From: Dryas octopetala | Lineage: Eukaryota; Streptophyta; Magnoliopsida; Rosales; Rosaceae | Assembly: GCA_963921425.1 (NCBI GenBank) | Contig: OY992832.1 | Span: 26,811,489-26,875,488, forward strand | Length of the DNA: 64,000 bases | Direction of reading: 5' to 3' | Shown here: positions 10,757-22,899 of the stretch, piece by piece | Layout of the letters: each line of letters opens with the position of its first letter | Position numbering within the stretch: the first letter of the stretch is position 1 | Notes under the pieces: model-generated | Told to the model about the DNA's origin: nothing | Seen by the model: only the letters and a program-made list of their open reading frames with translations | The model's database searches: none | Translations under genes and position numbers: made by a program

Positions 10757-12542
10757 AATTCCCCCAAACTTAACATTTGCTAGTCCCTAGCAAAACAAAA
10801 CAAAACTACACTAAGACTCCAAAAACAACCTAACCGTCCACCAAAAATATCAGGTATGCTTGATCATTCATAACTCAATCAAATAGATTACACACTAGTT
10901 CCAGAGATTACCAAATGCCAACACTAACTCACAATCAACAAGATTAAAGCATCATGTGCGTAAGACAATATCAACATAGTTTTCAATCTGAACTTTCAAG
11001 CAACTTGAGTAATCACAAGCAACTAGTGTCACTTCAATTCTCACAAAGATAGTCACTCACAAAATAAAGCACTGAGATATTGGTTAAATAGTGATTCACT
11101 CAAAAAGCATATGTGAGTGAGTTTATGCATACAAATTCAAATTACTCACATATATGTAAGAACGAAAGCACAAGTGAAAGAATAATGATCTCATGAAAGA
11201 TACCAAATACCCGAAATCAAATCAAAATACAATATGCTTCCATCCCATCTAATCTCCACATTAAGACTACACTTCACCTAAGATCATATAGGACTTTTAC
11301 ATATGGGTTGTAATGGGGCTAACGGTGAAGGGTTTTAACAAGAAAGGTATGGACAACACAAAGACTTAAGGGAATCATAGAGAATCAGGTTTTACGTTGT
11401 CATTTCATTCTTATACACTTTGGCAACAAGGCTTGCATTCTTGAATTTGCACACTTGTGATACACATGCCTACCCTTTTCACTTTCTTTTTTTTTTTTTT
11501 CTTTTGGGCACGGCAACATATTCAATTCCTTTTCTTTTCTTTTTCACATTATTCCCAAGCCTTGCACACAAATGAACAATTATCCTAAACCAGTTCTCTA
11601 CAATCCCTTAAGTATGGGTAGATACACACAATGGAAGGGTACTTCCCCCAAACTAGGGGCTGGCATGGGTAACATGGTTAAGAAACAAAAAGGCTGACAA
11701 GGCTCAACAAGGCAACTAGGGGTATAAATGAATACAAAAAGGATGGCTAGAATGGCACAAACGAGACAAAGAAGGCCTAAATCATTTCCTAGGTTCCATG
11801 TAGTTACAACATGCTTCAATTAAATTGAGATGGAAGTTCTATCATTTGATTTAAAATGATGTACATTTCAAGCATTTGATCAAGTGAAAGATAATGAGAT
11901 CATGCAAACTCTAGATATTCAATGAACGTATGGAGTATTAGCATATAACCCTCAAAACAGGAGAATTAGAGCTCGAATCTCACAAGGGGTATATAAGTTC
12001 ACTAGAAGCCTAGATCATACAAGCAAGCAATCATTTTCAGTCTAAACTATACCGGCATTGTAATCCACACAAAGATAGCTCAAAAATGCTCAAAATGAGT
12101 TATATGTCAAAAGAATAATCAAAAGAACTGGTTTCATCAATTCGACCAAAGTATGCAAGATCAAAGCATTTGCAATTCATCATAGTGGTGGACAGGAACC
12201 TAAAAGCCATAAAAACAAAAATATTTTTTGGTATTTTTAAAAAATTTGAACTAAAATCTCTAAACCTAAACCTAAAACTCTTCCCCCAAACTTAAATGAA
12301 ACATTGTCCTCAATGTTTCGAACTAAGCATGCAATAAATCATTCAAGTTAGGAAGACAAATACTATAATGACCAAAAAACAGACCACAACCAACAAAAAA
12401 AAAAAACTAAAGGAAAGCAAAAGGTTAAGAACTCCCTGATATCCATGCAAACAGCCATAGGGCAATGTTTCTTCTTTCCAAATGTTGGGTTGCCTCCCAA
12501 TCAGCGCTAAGTTTAGAGTCTTCAGCCAGACTTGGTAGTACA
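10757..12542 (-). other. Non-coding 3' region of C1 with two purine tracts
   Basis: This 1.8-kb stretch lies between the pol stop and the LTR. Next to the LTR is the polypurine tract TAAGTTTGGGGGAATT (10757-10772, minus strand), the primer for plus-strand synthesis. A second tract lies at 12281-12294, next to the perfect palindrome ACATTGAGGACAATGT (12301-12316). A further stem-loop, TTGGGAGGCAACCCAA, lies at 12485-12500, just past the stop codon. In Arabidopsis Athila an envelope-like frame can lie here; I find no frame of that kind. Confidence 0.8.
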
Positions 12543-15437
12543 TCATGCTAATGGAACAGGATCCTCCAAGAGCATGTTCTCCTCCGAACGCTCCATATTA
12601 GCCTCCAAGTAATGCTTAAGCCGATGGCCATTCACCTTGAATGTATTCTTTGTCTTTGTATTGCAGACCTCGACTGCACCATGAGGGTAAACATTAGTAA
12701 CAGTAAATGGACCATACCATCGAGAACGAAGTTTACCTGGAAAGAGTCTGAGGCGAGAATTGTAAAGCAAGACTTTCTGACCCACTTCGAAATGTTTCCT
12801 CAAAATGGCCTTGTCATGGTAGGCCTTAGTCTTGTCTTTGTAAATCCTAGAACTCTCATAAGCCTCATTCCTGAGTTCTTCCAACTCACTCAATTGTAGC
12901 TTCCTATGCTCACCTGCCTCGTTCATCTTAAAATTGAAATGTTTAATAGCCCAATATGCTTTATGCTCTAATTCGACAGGTAAATGACATGGCTTACCAA
13001 AAACCAACCTGTACGGGGACATACCAATGGGAGTCTTATACGCTGTACGATAAGCCCATAGAGCATCTAAGAGGCGATCTGACCAATCTTTCAGGGAGGG
13101 GCTCACAGTCTTCTCCAAAATTTGCTTAATTTCCCTATTACAGATCTCAGCCTGTCCACTTGTCTGGGGGTGATAAGGGGTAGAAACCTTATGCTTGATA
13201 CCATATTTGCTCAACAAGGCCGCAAATAATCTGTTGTTGAAGTGAGATCCTCCATCACTAATAATAGCTCTGGGAGCGCCAAATCTTGCAAAAATATGAT
13301 CCTTAAGAAATCTGATGACAACTCTAGAATCATTAGTCTTGGATGGAATTGCTTCCACCCATTTCGACACATAATCAACCGCAAGCAAGATATACAAATA
13401 ACCTTTGGAAGAGGGAAATGGGCCCATGAAATCAATGCCCCAGACATCAAAAATCTCAACAATAAGAATGGGGTTAAGAGGCATTTGGTTTCGTGAAGAA
13501 ATGTTACCCAACTTTTGGCACCTATCACAAGTGGTGCAGAATGTATAAGCATCCTTGAACAAACTAGGCCAGTAAAAACCACACTGCAACACTTTTAGAG
13601 CCGTTTTCTTTGCTCCACCATGTCCTCCACATGCATCAGAATGGCAAAAAGTTAGTATAGACTGAAACTCAGATTCTGGCACACACCTTCTGATGATCTG
13701 GTAGGGGCACCACTTAAATAGATATGGATCATCCCATATATAGTACTTAGCCGTGCTGATGAGCTTCTCCTTCTGAGCTCTCTGTATATCACCTGGAAGT
13801 TCTCCTGTAACAATATAATTAACAATATCAGAGTACCAAGGAACATAAACAGACAATGAGAACAACTGCTCATCTGGGAATCGCCCATTCAGAGGGAGGA
13901 TGTCCTCCTCTGCAGTAGAACTGTGCACCAATCGACTAAGGTGATCCGCCACCACATTCTCTGAGCCCTTCTTATCTTTGATCTCTAGGTCAAACTCCTG
14001 GAGCAACAAAATCCATCTAATCAGCCTGGGCTTCGCATCTTTCTTCTGTAGAAGGTACCTAAGCGCTGCATGATCAGAAAACACAATCACTTTAGTTCCA
14101 ATCAGATATGACCTGAATTTTTCTAAAGCAAAAATGATAGCCAAAAGCTCATTCTCTATGGTGGAATAATTCAGCTGGGCATCGTTGAGAGTCCGACTGG
14201 CATAGTAGATAACATGTGGTATCTTGTTCACTCTCCGCCCTAACACAGCTCCCACAGCATAATCAGAAGCATCGCACATCAGCTCAAATGGCAAACTCCA
14301 ATCATGAGGCATAATGACTGGAGCTGATGTGAGAAGAGTCTTCAATCTGTTAAATGCGGTTAGACACTCCTCATTGAATTCAAACGGCACCTCCTTGGCC
14401 AACAATCTACTCAAAGGCCGAGCTATCTGGGAAAAATCCTTAATGAACCGCCTATAAAAACCTGCATGACCCAGAAACGATCTCACATCTTTAACTGTCA
14501 AAGGTGGTGGAAGATTACTTACCAGATCAACCTTGGCCTTATCCACTTCTATCCCTCTACTGGATATGACATGGCCAAGAACAATACCTTGTTGTACCAT
14601 AAAATGGCACTTCTCCCAATTCAAAACCAAATTGCATTCCTGGCATCTTTCTAAAACCAAAGCAAGATTATGTAGGCATTTATCATAAGAAGAACCAAAT
14701 ACACGGAAGTCATCCATAAATACCTCTATTATATGCTCCACCATATCCGAAAAAATGCTCATCATGCATCGCTGAAAAGTACCTGGGGCATTGCACAAGC
14801 CAAAGGGCATGCGCCTGTAGGCAAAAATGCCATAGGGACAGGTAAATGTCGTCCTCTCCTGGTCCTCTAGGGCTATAGCTATCTGGTTGTAGCCTGAATA
14901 CCCATCTAGAAAGCAATAATGGCTATGACCTGCAAGACATTCCAACATCTGATCAATAAAAGGTAATGGGAAATGGTCTTTCCGAGTACCTGAGTTAAGT
15001 TTCCTATAGTCTATGCAGACACGCCACCCTGTCTGTACTCGAGTTGGCACCAGCTCATTTGCATCATTTTTGACCACTGTAACACCAGACTTCTTAGGAA
15101 CCACCTGCACCGGACTCACCCATTTGCTATCTGATATGGGATAAATAATACCCACATCTAGCAACTTCAGCACAACTTCCTTCATCACTGGGTTGAGTCT
15201 ACGCTGAGCCTCTCTAGTCGGCTTAGCTTCATCCTCCAACAATATCCTGTGCATACACCTCGAGGAACTGATTCCCTTGATATCTGCAATACTCCAGCCA
15301 ATTGCTGTTTTGTGCTCTCTCAGCACTCTCAACAATTTCTCTTCTTCCTCTGCATTGAGGTTGGAAGCAATGATCACCGGTATTGTGCTTCCCTCACCCA
15401 AATAGGCATACATCAGATGCTCAAGCAAATCCTTCAA
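12543..15437 (-). CDS. C1 Pol: reverse transcriptase, RNase H, integrase
   Basis: This is an open frame of 964 codons that copies element RNA into DNA and inserts it. RT spans about residues 90-300 (CIDYRKLN at 141, catalytic FMDD at 240-243). RNase H spans about 385-505, with Asp389, Glu430, Asp455 and Asp498. The integrase zinc finger runs from His599 to Cys640. The integrase core has Asp669, Asp728 and Glu764, with 35 residues between the last two. A C-terminal region with LRSRWYGPF follows. The real frame continues upstream into protease; an in-frame TAG at 15438-15440 (from a Glu codon, judging by C2) is the only break. I see no other damage, so the domains look catalytically complete. 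Confidence 0.93.
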   Translation of the reverse strand: MKDLLEHLMYAYLGEGSTIPVIIASNLNAEEEEKLLRVLREHKTAIGWSIADIKGISSSRCMHRILLEDEAKPTREAQRRLNPVMKEVVLKLLDVGIIYPISDSKWVSPVQVVPKKSGVTVVKNDANELVPTRVQTGWRVCIDYRKLNSGTRKDHFPLPFIDQMLECLAGHSHYCFLDGYSGYNQIAIALEDQERTTFTCPYGIFAYRRMPFGLCNAPGTFQRCMMSIFSDMVEHIIEVFMDDFRVFGSSYDKCLHNLALVLERCQECNLVLNWEKCHFMVQQGIVLGHVISSRGIEVDKAKVDLVSNLPPPLTVKDVRSFLGHAGFYRRFIKDFSQIARPLSRLLAKEVPFEFNEECLTAFNRLKTLLTSAPVIMPHDWSLPFELMCDASDYAVGAVLGRRVNKIPHVIYYASRTLNDAQLNYSTIENELLAIIFALEKFRSYLIGTKVIVFSDHAALRYLLQKKDAKPRLIRWILLLQEFDLEIKDKKGSENVVADHLSRLVHSSTAEEDILPLNGRFPDEQLFSLSVYVPWYSDIVNYIVTGELPGDIQRAQKEKLISTAKYYIWDDPYLFKWCPYQIIRRCVPESEFQSILTFCHSDACGGHGGAKKTALKVLQCGFYWPSLFKDAYTFCTTCDRCQKLGNISSRNQMPLNPILIVEIFDVWGIDFMGPFPSSKGYLYILLAVDYVSKWVEAIPSKTNDSRVVIRFLKDHIFARFGAPRAIISDGGSHFNNRLFAALLSKYGIKHKVSTPYHPQTSGQAEICNREIKQILEKTVSPSLKDWSDRLLDALWAYRTAYKTPIGMSPYRLVFGKPCHLPVELEHKAYWAIKHFNFKMNEAGEHRKLQLSELEELRNEAYESSRIYKDKTKAYHDKAILRKHFEVGQKVLLYNSRLRLFPGKLRSRWYGPFTVTNVYPHGAVEVCNTKTKNTFKVNGHRLKHYLEANMERSEENMLLEDPVPLA

Positions 15438-15440
15438 CTA

Positions 15441-16073
15441 TAGCTTAGGTACCTGCAACACAGAGGGTACAAGTTTTGTATCAGAAACAGGTAAAGGCTC
15501 AAAAGCAGAAATATACATACCTGAACAGCGGGGTATGGCCTCTAAGTGAGCCAAAATGTTCTCAACCTGCTCATCCTCATGCACAGCCATAGGGCTATGA
15601 ATCAAAGCTCTATCCAACGGATCACTGCTACAAGTCACATTAAACACCTGTTGACAAACCAAATCCATAACATCCACCCGAAAGCACTCGTGCTCATCAT
15701 TGGGTAGTTTGAGTGCCTCAAACACTCTGAACTCAATGGTTTGTCCCTGCACATTCATAGTTAGTGTACCCTGTTGCACATCAATTTTTTTACCTGCAGT
15801 AGCCACAAAGGGACGACCAAGTATCAAGGGTAATTGTGCCTCATACATAGGTACGGCCTCCATTTCCAAAACTAGGAAATCAGCCGGCAATATCAATCCA
15901 TCTACTCTCACAAGTATATCTTCCAAAATTCCTCTGGGGTACTTAACTGATCTATCAGCTAACTGGATACTCACAGAGGTCGCCTTCAGTTCACCTAAAT
16001 TCAGAGTCTCATACACAGAAAATGGCATTAAATTCACAGAAGGACCTAAATCAAGGAGAGCTTTCTCAAACCT
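15441..16073 (-). pseudogene. C1 aspartic protease region
   Basis: This part of the C1 polyprotein lies between two in-frame stop codons: TGA at 16074-16076 and TAG at 15438-15440. Just after the first stop comes the retropepsin-like motif LLDLGPSVNLMPFS, and LPLILGRPF follows about 100 residues later, as in Athila proteases. It would cleave the Gag-Pol precursor. Both stops lie in the same frame as Gag and Pol, so simple point mutation explains them; a suppressed stop between Gag and protease cannot be excluded from one copy. Confidence 0.85.
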
Positions 16074-17999
16074 TCAATCCCCAATGATACAAGGGATAGT
16101 GAAGCTGCCTGGGTCCTTGAGCTTGGGAGGTAGCTTCCTCTGAAGCACTGCTGAAACCTCCTCCGAGACCTTCACTGTCTCGAACTCTTTGAACCTTCTC
16201 TTGTTTGTGCACAAGTCCTTGAGGAACTTTGCATACCTTGGCACTTGCTTAATCGCATCTAAGAGGGGAATATTGATCTCCACCTTCCTGAATATCTCCA
16301 TAACACCCTTCAGAGGGTCCTCTTTCTTAGCCTTCTGTAACCTGCTAGGAAAAGGAGCATGTATAGAAATCAACTTAGAAGGGTCAGATTGTACCTGAGG
16401 TAAGGGAAAACCCTTGGGAACTACCACATGGTTGCCTGAAGATGGCACATAAGAGTCTAAGTTATCCTTAACAGGTTCGGCTATGATCTCAGGTGCATCT
16501 TCTGAGTCGACACCTTCCTCCACAACTTCCTTCTCCTTTTTCCCAACTATCTTACCCCCTCTGAGAGTAATTGCATTCACCTGCTCATTGTTCTTGGGGT
16601 TAATGATCACTTGCCCTGGAAGTCTCCCTGGCTCTCTTTGATTTAGTGCGGTAGCTAACTGGCCCATTTGTTGCAAAAGATTCGCAATGGCCCTATCAGT
16701 CTTCTGCATATGTGTCTCTGACTTCTGAATCAAAGACTGTGTGCTCTGAGCCATGGATGCAATCAAATCTTCCAAGGACTTCTTCTGAGGTTGTTGTTGT
16801 TGATAGCCCTGATGTGCCTGATGTTGTGGAAATGAACCTTGAGGCTGCTGCTGATTCTGGTTATTACTCCACCTGAAATTGGGATGATTCCGCCACCCTG
16901 GGTTGTAAGTAGGAGAGAATGGATCATTCCTGGGCCTCTGATTATATGAGTTCAGCATGTTGGCCTGTTCTTGCACAAACTCAGGGAAATCGGCACCATG
17001 AGGGCAAGAAATCGTTTCATGTCCAGGTGTAGCACAAATGGCGCAAACCTCCAATGATGGAGCTTTCTGATTTAGGGCAAGTATGACATCCATCTTGCGT
17101 TCTAGCCGAGCGATCTGCGCATTAGATACAAGATTATTAGAAGTATTGACCTCATTAACACCAGCGCACTTACCTCGAGTATCTGAATGCATTGTTTCTC
17201 TTGCCATCTCTTCATAGAGGTCAGAGGCTTCCTGGGCAGTCTTATTCCTGATAAAACCACCTGAAAAATTAATCACCGCATTCCTACTCGCAAGGGTTAG
17301 TCCTTTATAAAATATGCGCATCAATAAGTTCAAAGGAAGTCCATGATGTGGACATTGAAGTAGCAGTGTATTAAAACGCTCCCAAGCCTCTGAGAATGAC
17401 TCATCTTGTTGAGAAAACTGCATAATCTTATCTCTCAGCATATCCGTCTTTTGAGATGAAAAGAACTTTTCTAGGAACTTCTTCTCAATTTCATCCCAAG
17501 TCCTCAGTGATCCAGGTTTCAAAGAATTCAGCCAAAACTTAGCTTTATCCTTCAGAGTGTAAGGAAACACCCTCATCTTGAGTTGATTCTCATTCACACC
17601 TGTCAAGGGCAAAAAGCTCACAGCATTAAATATATCTTTAAGGTGAGTTAGCGGATCTTCGCTAGGTAAACCATGAAAAGAGGGTAGCATATTAAAGTGA
17701 GAAGATTTGAGCTCATAATTTCTTGCAGCAGGTGGCAAAGCAATGCTCGAAGGGGAAGCAGGGATGGTCGGGATGTCTAGATCCCCCATGTGTTCCACAT
17801 TGTCTTCCTCGGCCATAACTTTTTCAAAGTGGTGAGAGCTTGATGAAGATGTAGGAGACGGTGTAGGGGATGGCAAAGGTAGACGTGTTGCTGCTCGAAC
17901 TAACTCCGCCTTACTCTTTTCACAAAACAACCTGATTTGGGCTAATCTCTCATCCAAATGAGTGTCCTCAATTGACTTGTTAGGATCTGGCTGGGACAT
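16074..17999 (-). CDS. C1 Gag with zinc knuckle
   Basis: The frame is about 641 residues from the ATG at 17999 (MSQPDPNKS). The Gag domain covers roughly residues 100-250 (FHGLPSEDPLTHLK, then YTLKDKAKFWL, then CPHHGLPLNLLM). A CCHC zinc knuckle, CAICATPGHETISC, lies near residue 320 and would bind RNA. A Gln- and Asn-rich stretch and a coiled segment (KSLEDLIASMAQ) follow. The frame ends at TGA 16074-16076, directly before the protease motif and in the same frame. Upstream are an open leader and the PBS at 18269-18286. Confidence 0.92.
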   Translation of the reverse strand: MSQPDPNKSIEDTHLDERLAQIRLFCEKSKAELVRAATRLPLPSPTPSPTSSSSSHHFEKVMAEEDNVEHMGDLDIPTIPASPSSIALPPAARNYELKSSHFNMLPSFHGLPSEDPLTHLKDIFNAVSFLPLTGVNENQLKMRVFPYTLKDKAKFWLNSLKPGSLRTWDEIEKKFLEKFFSSQKTDMLRDKIMQFSQQDESFSEAWERFNTLLLQCPHHGLPLNLLMRIFYKGLTLASRNAVINFSGGFIRNKTAQEASDLYEEMARETMHSDTRGKCAGVNEVNTSNNLVSNAQIARLERKMDVILALNQKAPSLEVCAICATPGHETISCPHGADFPEFVQEQANMLNSYNQRPRNDPFSPTYNPGWRNHPNFRWSNNQNQQQPQGSFPQHQAHQGYQQQQPQKKSLEDLIASMAQSTQSLIQKSETHMQKTDRAIANLLQQMGQLATALNQREPGRLPGQVIINPKNNEQVNAITLRGGKIVGKKEKEVVEEGVDSEDAPEIIAEPVKDNLDSYVPSSGNHVVVPKGFPLPQVQSDPSKLISIHAPFPSRLQKAKKEDPLKGVMEIFRKVEINIPLLDAIKQVPRYAKFLKDLCTNKRRFKEFETVKVSEEVSAVLQRKLPPKLKDPGSFTIPCIIGD

Positions 18000-18268
18000 G
18001 CACAAGTACCTACAAAATAAGAGACAAACACATTAGAACCACAATTGAACAACAAGAGAAAAAATAAACTATGTAATTAAATAAATACGAAAATCAGAAA
18101 ACTAAAACAAGTTAAAAACGAAAAACTAAACACAATCCTACAACTATGACTCACGGCACACGAACAAGGACAAAGGGAAAAACAAATTAAGAAAAAGAAA
18201 ACAGCAAATAATCACTAAATAAAAACACTAAAAGAACGCACTAAGATTGTCACAAAGATCAAATCTAG

Positions 18269-18286
18269 TCCCCGGCAACGGCGCCA
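18269..18286 (-). promoter_or_regulatory. Primer-binding site for tRNA-Asp (C1)
   Basis: The minus strand reads TGGCGCCGTTGCCGGGGA, five bases from the LTR end at 18292. It is identical to the PBS of the type A elements although the LTRs are unrelated, so the families share their primer tRNA. Confidence 0.92.
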
Positions 18287-18291
18287 AAAAC

Positions 18292-19939
18292 TGTTCGTTT
18301 TAAATTTAATACTCGCAGTGCACGAATCTATATATAATATAGATGGCAAGCAAGGTCGATCCCACGAGGACTATTGTTGATCTTTAAATGATAATCCGAG
18401 TGCTAAAAAGAAACAAGAAAACAAGACACGAGTGGCTGCCCAAGTTGTCACGTCTAGGGCAGCTGCTCACTTGAAATGAAACGCACGCACACACACACGA
18501 ATGGGAGGGAGTTTGTATGACTTGAAAACAGCAAATTAATCCTAAACAAAAACTAAGATGCGCGACTAGAAAAGAGTATGAAACAGCAAGTTATCTTGTG
18601 AAAATAGATTGATAGATGATACTAGGACTCTAGGACTTTACCACTAGACCTCATATCCAATGTCATGGTGCAATTTCTGAAACCTTTAATTCTTATTGAT
18701 GAATGCATTCGCATATTCACCTATGGCATAGCATGAAATGCATGATTCCCCAAATGTACAAACTAGTGCATGGCGTCTACCCTAGTTTGGTACCCTAAAT
18801 GCAACCTAGGCAAGGCATCTACCTAAGAACGCAGCAAGTTCCATTAACACACACATGAGATTATGAATGCAAATAAAACCCTAAGGCATGGCGTCTACCT
18901 TAGGTGCATTAGTATTGATTTCACACAATTAGAATTCAGCCAATTACTAACTCCTAAGTTGTTTATCACTTGTATTAGGGGCTGATTGGTTGTCCTCACC
19001 CTAAATTGATTAAATTCTAGATGCAATAACCCTAGGTGATCAATCAAGGATTATAAACACATAGAGAACAATGATAAAAGTGAAATCAAAATCATCAAAT
19101 CCATGGAATTAAATAAACAGCAACTACATCACCAATCCATTGAATATTCGGCCTAGGGCTGAATCCTAGGCCCTAGAAAACGTGATTAGTTCATGCTAGA
19201 AAACAAGAACAGCCACGAAATCATGTTTTTCATCTAACAATTACAAGAAAAGAAAAGAAGAAGAGAAAACACCCCAAACGAAAGCTCACGCCTCCAGCAG
19301 CCCCTCTCTCTCTATTTTCTGATTTTTTTCCAAGTGTGTGAACCTCCAAAATGAGAGAAAGAGATGATTTTATAAGGGTGTGCGGCAGCTAGGGTTTTGG
19401 GAAGGAAGGATGTGCGGCAGCTAGGGTTTCCAAGCTAGGAAAATGAGGCAGCTAGGGTTTTGGGCTTAAGTTGTATGCGCAAGGCCCAAGGGCTTCCCTC
19501 TCTCTCTTGCGCAAGGTGTAGCTGACTTCTATGGGCTTGGTGTAGCTGATCTCCTCCCCTTAATGAGCCTCCAATAAATCAGGAATTAAAATGAAATAAC
19601 TAGGGTAATATCAAATCTGATTTTTAGAGCCCAATTAGGAAAGGAGAGCCTTGCAAGGTGCGGCCAGCCCTTCTCTCTTAGCACACACGCCACTTCCTAT
19701 GTGGTTTGGGCTGGGCTTCCATTTCTTCATGCTCTTGGACCCTCTCTTGATCTTGGGCTTCCCTTTAAACAGCAAATATTCATTTAAGCTCAAAATGGGC
19801 TGATTTGCATCCATTTAATTCCTATGGGCTTTCTACCTACAAAAGAGAAAAACACAAATAAATAACATAAAATATAGGGACTAAGTACTAAATACATGAA
19901 GATAGAGGGCCTAAAATGCAAACATTTAAGGACCCAACA
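18292..19939 (-). repeat. Type C LTR, 5' LTR of C1 (1648 bp)
   Basis: It has the same ends as the LTR at 9144-10756. The two differ by many substitutions and indels, for example around 18495-18545 against 9345-9410. The right end abuts the pol of C2 in the codons for AYWAI. The U5 TCGATCCC lies at 18357-18364. Confidence 0.9.
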
Positions 19940-22899
19940 AATAGCCCAATATGCTTTATGCTCTAATTCGACAGGTAAATGACATGGCTTACCAAAAACC
20001 AACCTGTACGGGGACATACCAATGGGAGTCTTATACGCTGTACGATAAGCCCATAGAGCATCTAAGAGGCGATCTGACCAATCTTTCAGGGAGGGGCTCA
20101 CAGTCTTCTCCAAAATTTACTTAATTTCTCTATTACAGATCTCAGCCTGTCCACTTGTCTGGGGGTGATAAGGTGTAGAAACCTTATGCTTGATACCATA
20201 TTTGCTCAGCAAGGCCGCAAATAACCTGTTGTTGAAGTGAGATCCTCCATCACTAATAATAGCTCTGGGAGCGCCAAATCTTGCAAAAATATGATCCTTA
20301 AGAAATCTGAGGACAACTCTAGAATCATTAGTCTTGGATGGAATTGCTTCCACCCATTTCGACACATAATCAACCGCAAGTAAGATATACAAATAACCCT
20401 TGGAAGAGAGAAATGGGCCCATGAAATCAATGCCCCAGACATCAAAAATCTCAACAATAAGAATGGGGTTAAGAGGCATTTGATTTCGTGAAGAAATGTT
20501 ACCCAACTTTTGGCACCTATCACAAGTGGTGCAGAATGTATAAGCATCCTTGAACAAACTAGGCCAGTAAAAACCACACTGCAACACTTTTAGAGCCGTC
20601 TTCTTTGCTCCACCATGTCCTCCACATGCATCAGAATGGCAAAAAGTTAGTATAGACTGAAACTCAGATTCTGGCACACACCTTTTGATGATCTGGTCGG
20701 GGCACCACTTAAATAGATATGGATCATCCCATATATAATACTTAGCCGTGCTGATGAGCATCTCCTTCTGAGCTTTCTGTATATCACCTGGAAGTTCTCC
20801 TGTAACAATATAATTAACAATATCAGAGTACCAAGGAACATAAACAGAAAATGAAAACAACTGCTCATCTGAGCATCGCTCATTCAGAGGAAGGATGTCC
20901 TCCTCGGCAGTAGAACTGTGCACCAATCGGTTAAGGTGATCCGCCACCACGTTCTCTGAGCCCTTCTTATCCTTGATCTCTAAGTCAAACTCCTGGAGCA
21001 ACAAAATCCATCTAATCAGCCTGGGCTTCGCATCTTTCTTCTGTAGAAGGTACCTAAGCGCTGCATGATCAGAAAACACAATCACTTTAGTTCCAATCTG
21101 ATATGACCTGAATTTTTTTAAAGCAAAAATGACAGCCAAAAGCTCCTTCTCTGTGGTGGAATAATTCAGCTGGGCATCGTTGAGAGTCCGACTGGCATAG
21201 TAGATAACATGTGGTATCTTGTTCACTCTCTGCCCTAACACAGCTCCCACAACATAATCAGAAGCATCGCACATCAGCTCAAATGGCAAACTCCAATCAG
21301 GAAGCATAATGACTGGAGCTGATGTGAGAAGAGTCTTCAATCTGTTAAATGCGGCTAGACACTCCTCATTGAATTCAAACGGCACCTCCTTGGCCAACAA
21401 TCTACTCAAAGGCCGAGCTATCTGGGAAAAATCCTTAATGAACCGCCTGTAAAAACCTGCATGACCAAGAAACGATCTCACATCTTTAACTGTCAAAGGT
21501 GGTGGAAGATTACTTACCAGATCAACGTTGGCCTTATCCACTTCTATCCCTCTACTGGATATGACATGGCCAAGAACAATACCCTGTTGTACCATAAAAT
21601 GGCACTTCTCCCAATTCAAAACCAAATTGCATTCTTGGCATCTTTCTAAAACCAAAGCAAGATTATGTAGGCATTTATCATAAGAAGAACCAAATACATT
21701 GAAGTCATCCATAAATACCTCTATTATATGCTCCACCATATCCGTAAAAATGCTCATCATGCATCGCTGAAAAGTACCTGGAGCATTGCACAAAGCCAAA
21801 GGGCAAGCGCCTGTAAGCAAAAGTGCCATAGGGACAGGTAAATGTCGTCTTCTCCTGGTCCTCTGGGCTATAGCTATCTGGTTGTAGCCTGAATACCCAT
21901 CTAGAAAGCAATAATGGCTATGACCTGCAAGACGTTCCAACATCTGATCAATAAAAGGTAATGGGAAATGGTCTTTCCGAGTACCTGAGTTAAGTTTCCT
22001 GTAGTCTATACAGACACGCCACCCTGTCTGTACTCGAGTTGGCACCAGCTCATTTGCATCATTTCTGACCACTGTAACACCAGACTTCTTAGGAACCACC
22101 TGCACCGGACTCACCCATTTGCTATCTGATATGGGATAAATAATACCCACATCTAGCAACTTCAGCACCTCCTTCAGCACAACTTCCTTCATCACTGGGT
22201 TGAGTCTACGCTGAGCCTCTCTAGTCGGCTTAGTTCTATCCTCCAACAATATCCTGTGCATACACCTCAAGGGACTGATTCCCTTGATATCTGCAATACT
22301 CCACCCAATTGCTGTTTTGTGCTCTCTCAGCACTCTCAACAATTTCTCTTCTTCATCTGCATTTAGGTTGGAAGCAATGATCACCGGTAATGTGCTTCCC
22401 TCACCCAAATAAGCATACTTCAGATGCTCAGGCAAATCCTTCAACTCTAGCTTAGGTGCCTGCAACACAGAGTGTACAAGTTTTGTATCAGAAACAAGTA
22501 AAGGCTCAAAAGCAGAAATATACGTACCTGAACAGCGGGGTACGGCCTCTAAGTGAGCCAAAATGCTCGCAACCTGCTCATCCTCATGCACAGCCATAGG
22601 GCTATGAATCAAAGCTCTATCCAACGGATCACTGCTACAAGTCACATTAAACACCTGTTGACAACCCAAATCCATAACATCCACCCTAAAGCACTCATGC
22701 TCATCACTGGGTAGTTTGAGTGCCTCAAACACTCTGAACTCAATGGTCTGTCCCTGCACATTCATAGTTAGTGTACCCTGTTGCACATCAATTTTTGTAC
22801 CTGCAGTGGCCATAATGGGACGACCAAGTATCAAGGGTAATTGTGCCTCATACATAGGTACGACCTCCATTTCCAAAACTAGGAAATCAGCCAGCAATA
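19940..22899 (-). pseudogene. C2 protease-Pol remnant with compensated frameshift
   Basis: This is a second type C pol, very similar to C1. From the right it retains the C-terminal half of protease (LPLILGRPI), RT, RNase H, the integrase zinc finger and most of the integrase core, and is cut at 19940 by an LTR. Compared with C1 it has a 1-bp deletion near 21864 and a 1-bp insertion near 21793. About 24 codons between them are misread, which destroys the conserved RT stretch containing [10 protein letters not shown], while the frame outside stays open. A TAA at 20117-20119 replaces a Gln codon after NREIK. The protease N-terminal part is deleted. It is inactive. Confidence 0.9.

Larger units (their letters stand above)
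9144..19939 (-). mobile_element. C1: type C Athila-like gypsy element, nearly complete
   Basis: The order on the minus strand is LTR (18292-19939), PBS, Gag, protease, RT, RNase H, integrase, a 1.8-kb non-coding 3' region, polypurine tract, LTR (9144-10756). Total length is about 10.8 kb. The coding part is a single frame of about 1,820 codons interrupted by two stops. The flanks do not match (CGCGC at 9139-9143 and AATAG at 19940-19944), and the two LTRs differ at many positions. The element is therefore old or a recombinant of two insertions rather than a clean single insertion. Confidence 0.88.
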
